NCBI RefSeq assembly: GCF_958298935.1
Contig: NC_084922.1
Coordinates: 16,246,501-16,310,500, forward strand
Direction of reading: 5' to 3'
Length of the DNA stretch: 64,000 nucleotides
Origin: Phragmites australis
Taxonomy: Eukaryota; Streptophyta; Magnoliopsida; Poales; Poaceae
The notes below the pieces were generated by a model. That model did not search any database, had not been told where the DNA came from, and saw only the letters and a program-made list of their open reading frames with translations. A program made the position numbers and the translations under genes. Positions 60,801-64,000 of the stretch are shown here, one piece after another; position 1 is the first letter of the stretch; each line of letters starts with the position of its first letter.

Positions 60801-63464
60801 GAGCATACTCAAATAAGGATGGAAGCTGTGCTAAACGACCAATAGGACACCATTGGACGCGGAATGGCTGCATAAATAGTCCAAATGTATCACATTAGCA
60901 AGAAAATACCTCAGTTAGTAAAATAGTTCCACAAAGATGATATAAAATTAAACATATAAACTAAGATACCTGCAGTGGCAATAACTAAGCCTGCTATATT
61001 TTTATTTAGGTAGCCTCACAGTCACAGTGCAATATTTTTTTTGTTAAAAATATCGGTTTTTGGTATGTTTAACGCTAGGTTAAATTTCCAGTCTCAAGGA
61101 AGAAAACCCATAAAATACACTGCAAAGACCATGCCAGTTATTTCCAAAAGAAGCACTGAACTCCTTAAGTAAACAGTCACGGTTGAGCATCCATATTTTT
61201 AGAATTCAACATGCAGAGCAAACCCTATCGAAAAGAAAGGAGTAACAATGGACGAAAAAAAACTAGGAAATGAGGTCAAATTCCACAAGGGAAGTAAATG
61301 GATCGATGCAACATAAGGTACAAAACAATAAGTGTCACCCATAACTGAGAAGTTGAACTCCCTTACCACAAAGGTTGCCACCTCGGAGTGAGCAACATCA
61401 TAAAGGTCTTCATCATAACCCCATTCATCATTGTTTACATCCTGTGATGAACGGGAACCATTTGCATAAAGCCAATTCCCCGTCTCAATTTTGCGGCAAT
61501 TAGGGCATTGCATAATTCCTTTGGCGTTAAATGCTGAACCAATGCAATCTGATGAAATAAATGGTTACAAGCATTAGTATGTAGAATAAATTAAGCAGCA
61601 CATTCATGCACAAATCTATTATGTGGAATAAGCACTTTCAAGTTCAGCTATAACAACATAGTGGATTCAAAAGGATACTATGAAGCATACAACAGCATGT
61701 TGCACCTTGCATGTACAAAAGTTTCCTTACAGCTGATTTATACTAACAGTTTACTACTGACCAAACCAGAATGATTGGTCCAAGGTGCAAAGCTATGGAC
61801 TGGATCTATTACAGAGACATTAATTATTACTAGCAGAACTAATTAAGCAGCAGTAGTATGCACTATTAGTTACTGATTTCCTCTCATGTCTTAAAGGTTT
61901 GCAATGAACATTCTTTGTTATCTACATCAACTTATAGATAGCGAACAATTTTTTCAGTCACCCATCCTAAACCAAGATTTAATAGATAGGAGCATCTTCT
62001 TAATTGTGCATAACCACTTTTAAGTTTTAACAGCAACGGTTTACTATGGCATCACTTAGCGCTAATTATTTTCAGGTTACAATTGGAAAGGAGCGCTAAT
62101 TATCTTCAAGTTACAAATAGAAAGGACATCTTCTGCAAAGACGCCATGCTAATTCAGGGGAAAAAACAGAATGAACATATCTGAAAGACAAATTAATCCA
62201 AATTGACATAGCATCTGACTAAACTACACTATTCCAAAATTACCATGTGCCAATATCGAATAATTCAAATCCATCAAAATAAACTGATCTTAATAGGTTT
62301 ATGAAATTTCTTCTAGTTCACATCACACCAAAACAAAATAGCACATTCATACATGCATAGCTCCTCAGTAGTCTAGATTGGCAAAAAAATGTTGCCTTTG
62401 GTGATAAAACACGCACACACTGAATGAAGATCAAATCACCTGACAATTCCAACACTTTGTAGTGAAGCATATAACTTTATGATTTTGCATCACCATAATT
62501 TCTACCACTCCCAGAAATCCGTACAGTCTAATGCAAAGCTACTCTATTCACCCTCAAAAGATCGATCTCATGCAAATAAAAAAAAAGGAAAATAAAGTCC
62601 CTAACACGACTCAGAAACCTAAAGAAACAGCGGACCCTAATCTTTCTTGAATTGCACCAAGTCCTTCACCAGCCAGAGAAAGCTAAAGATCCCACCAAAT
62701 GACAATTTTTGTGTTTTCTTGAAACATGGCCTCCAATTTACTCAATTAGTAAGAGAATGGAGCGATATTTCTCATTATGACACATTTTTTAATGAAGCCA
62801 AGAAACACTGACATATACTAGAATTGATGAAGCCTGGACCAAATAACAGCCAATCTTGATCCAAGAGAATGCTCCCACCTCGTCCAAATTGTACACCATA
62901 ATCGCACTTATGGTGTCTCTAGATATATCCCACAGCATAAACGAAAGAGGACCATTAATTTAAACCCCCAACCATGAAAATTTCCAGCAAAATCAGCCAT
63001 GTAAAAATGTAACTATGGTAATAATTTTCATAGAACTCATTCGGATCATCTCCCCAAGCTGGAACCCATCCCCAAATTCCAATTTTCGCAATTCTAGTCC
63101 CACTAACAGAACTCCTAAATTGCCCCCTCCAAGAATTCAAGACTAAGCCTCCACCCGCCAGCTCCCACCTCCCCAATACAAATCACGCAATCAAGAATGA
63201 GCGTAAGATCTCGAGGCAGCGAAGCCGCTCACCGAGGTGGAACTCGTGGCCGCACTGCAACCTCGCGGTGGACCTGTCCTCGCCGCCGGCGACCACCGCG
63301 TCGAGGCAGATCGAGCACGACATCACTGCCGCGGCCTTCTCCTCCCCCTCCCCCTTCCTGTCCTCGGCGTCCCCGCCCCCGCCCTCCTGCTCCTCCTGCT
63401 CCCCGCCTCCTCCTCCCTCGGCCACCACGGCCGTCTCCACCTCCTCCTCTGCGCCCACGCCCAT
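57874..63464 (-). CDS. RFI2-like: RING-H2 E3 ubiquitin ligase, RFI2-like (6 exons, 459 aa)
   Basis: Coding exons on the minus strand: 63464-63233, 61548-61367, 60867-60809, 60304-60276, 60180-59787, 58357-57874. All introns are GT/AG, phases agree and the sum is 1380 bases. The protein starts MGVGAEEEVE with an acidic Gly/Glu-rich N-terminus. Then comes a RING-H2 finger with C50, C53, C71, H73, H76, C79, C92, C95 (CSICLDAV, CGHEFHLDC, MQCPNC). KLH-type or other domains are absent. WLYANGSRSSQDVNNDEW and FRVQWCPIGRLAQLPSLF follow, as in RFI2, an Arabidopsis regulator of red/far-red light response and flowering. The rest is Pro/Ser/Gln-rich, ending in a conserved-looking RSPPENRLPDNLSFRQLHIP. 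An in-frame ATG at 63614 would add 50 residues of low-complexity sequence; I prefer 63464. No defects seen. Confidence 0.92.
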
Positions 63465-64000
63465 CCCGGTAGCGCTCGCCGCGTTCCCCACCACTGCGAC
63501 GCCGAGCAGCTCCGATCTCTCTCTCGCGCGCGCTCGTGGCCCTCGACCCGCTCGATACCACCAATGAGCTCCTCGTGCTGTGCCTCCCTCTGCCGGTATC
63601 GGTTTGGCGTCCACCAGAAATTAGAAGGGGGAGGGGAATAAATGGAAGGGAATTGCAGTTTTCTGCGGGGCCACCTTGGAAGCCGGATAATTCTAACAAG
63701 GGGCAGTGCCCGGTTTTTCTTGTGGTTTTTTCTCAGCCGTGGAGTCCTGTAGTTGGGGGTAATTTAACATATTTGGAATTTGATTCTAGATTTGCTAATT
63801 ACCTAGCCAATCGTGTATATGATTTTAGGGACTGATAACTAGTTTGCAATCACTTATAGTAATGATTTAAATGAACTTACCAATGGAGATGTTAATCTAA
63901 TGATTATAGTCGAAGATCCTTCGGCGCGACGATAAGTTAGAGATGATGTTATTAGTTGCAGGTATGCCAGTTTGCAATGGACATGGTCGAAGGGTGGATA
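63465..64000 (-). promoter_or_regulatory. RFI2-like 5' region; no further gene
   Basis: GC-rich likely 5' UTR (63465-63650) and then upstream sequence. The GC-rich plus-strand ORFs over exon 1 are shadows. No TATA box is convincing, and no other gene is seen to the window end. Confidence 0.45.

Noticed and set aside
63197..63641. Pro/Ser-rich plus-strand ORFs
   Set aside because: Antisense to exon 1 of the RFI2-like gene.

Overview
This is nuclear DNA of a grass, most likely a panicoid of the maize, sorghum or sugarcane type. Two ordinary plant genes have grass-type intron and exon structure, and most of the rest is stacked LTR retrotransposons, MULEs, PIF/Harbinger elements, MITEs and a tRNA-derived SINE. 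The species cannot be told from the sequence alone.

Layout. 1-3690 holds a decayed Ty1/copia element on the minus strand, split by a solo LTR (544-2085). 3816-16690 is the 5' LTR, leader and gag of a Ty3/gypsy element on the plus strand; its LTR is split by a second, structurally complete Ty3/gypsy element on the minus strand (5518-13391, two LTRs, PBS, PPT, perfect TSD). 16758-20250 is a partly tandem segment of unknown origin with MITEs in it; a related copy lies at 48163-57490. 21179-28889 (minus) is an apparently intact 18-exon PARP2-type poly(ADP-ribose) polymerase gene of 661 aa. About 29145-44040 (minus) is a long Mutator-like element (MULE) carrying three decayed genes: MURA-type transposase, plant mobile domain (PMD) protein and GRF-type zinc-finger protein. 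It is itself hit by four solo LTRs, two of them nested in opposite orientation. 44250-47001 is a PIF/Harbinger element with a broken Pong-like transposase. 49048-56125 (plus) is a second MULE with the same three-gene order, sitting in a MITE in the duplicated segment. 57874-63464 (minus) is an apparently intact six-exon RING-H2 E3 ubiquitin ligase gene of the RFI2 type.

Main point of interest. The two MULEs have different termini but the same cassette: transposase, PMD gene, GRF zinc-finger/coiled-coil gene, all in one direction. In the plus-strand copy the transposase and PMD genes carry several stops, mostly explainable as C-to-T changes, while the third gene is open from ATG to stop over two exons and has a TATA box just upstream. 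PMD domains in transposable elements are known. A linked third GRF zinc-finger gene looks like a less familiar part of such elements, possibly an accessory role like that of mudrB in MuDR; this is inference.

The nesting order is clear from target-site duplications read directly in the sequence: GTAGA, ATTTC, GAGGT, GGCAC, GCTAC, GCAAC (LTR elements), a 10-bp MULE duplication with one mismatch, and TAA (Harbinger and a MITE). Host genes lie only in the two intervals 21-29 kb and 57.8-63.5 kb.
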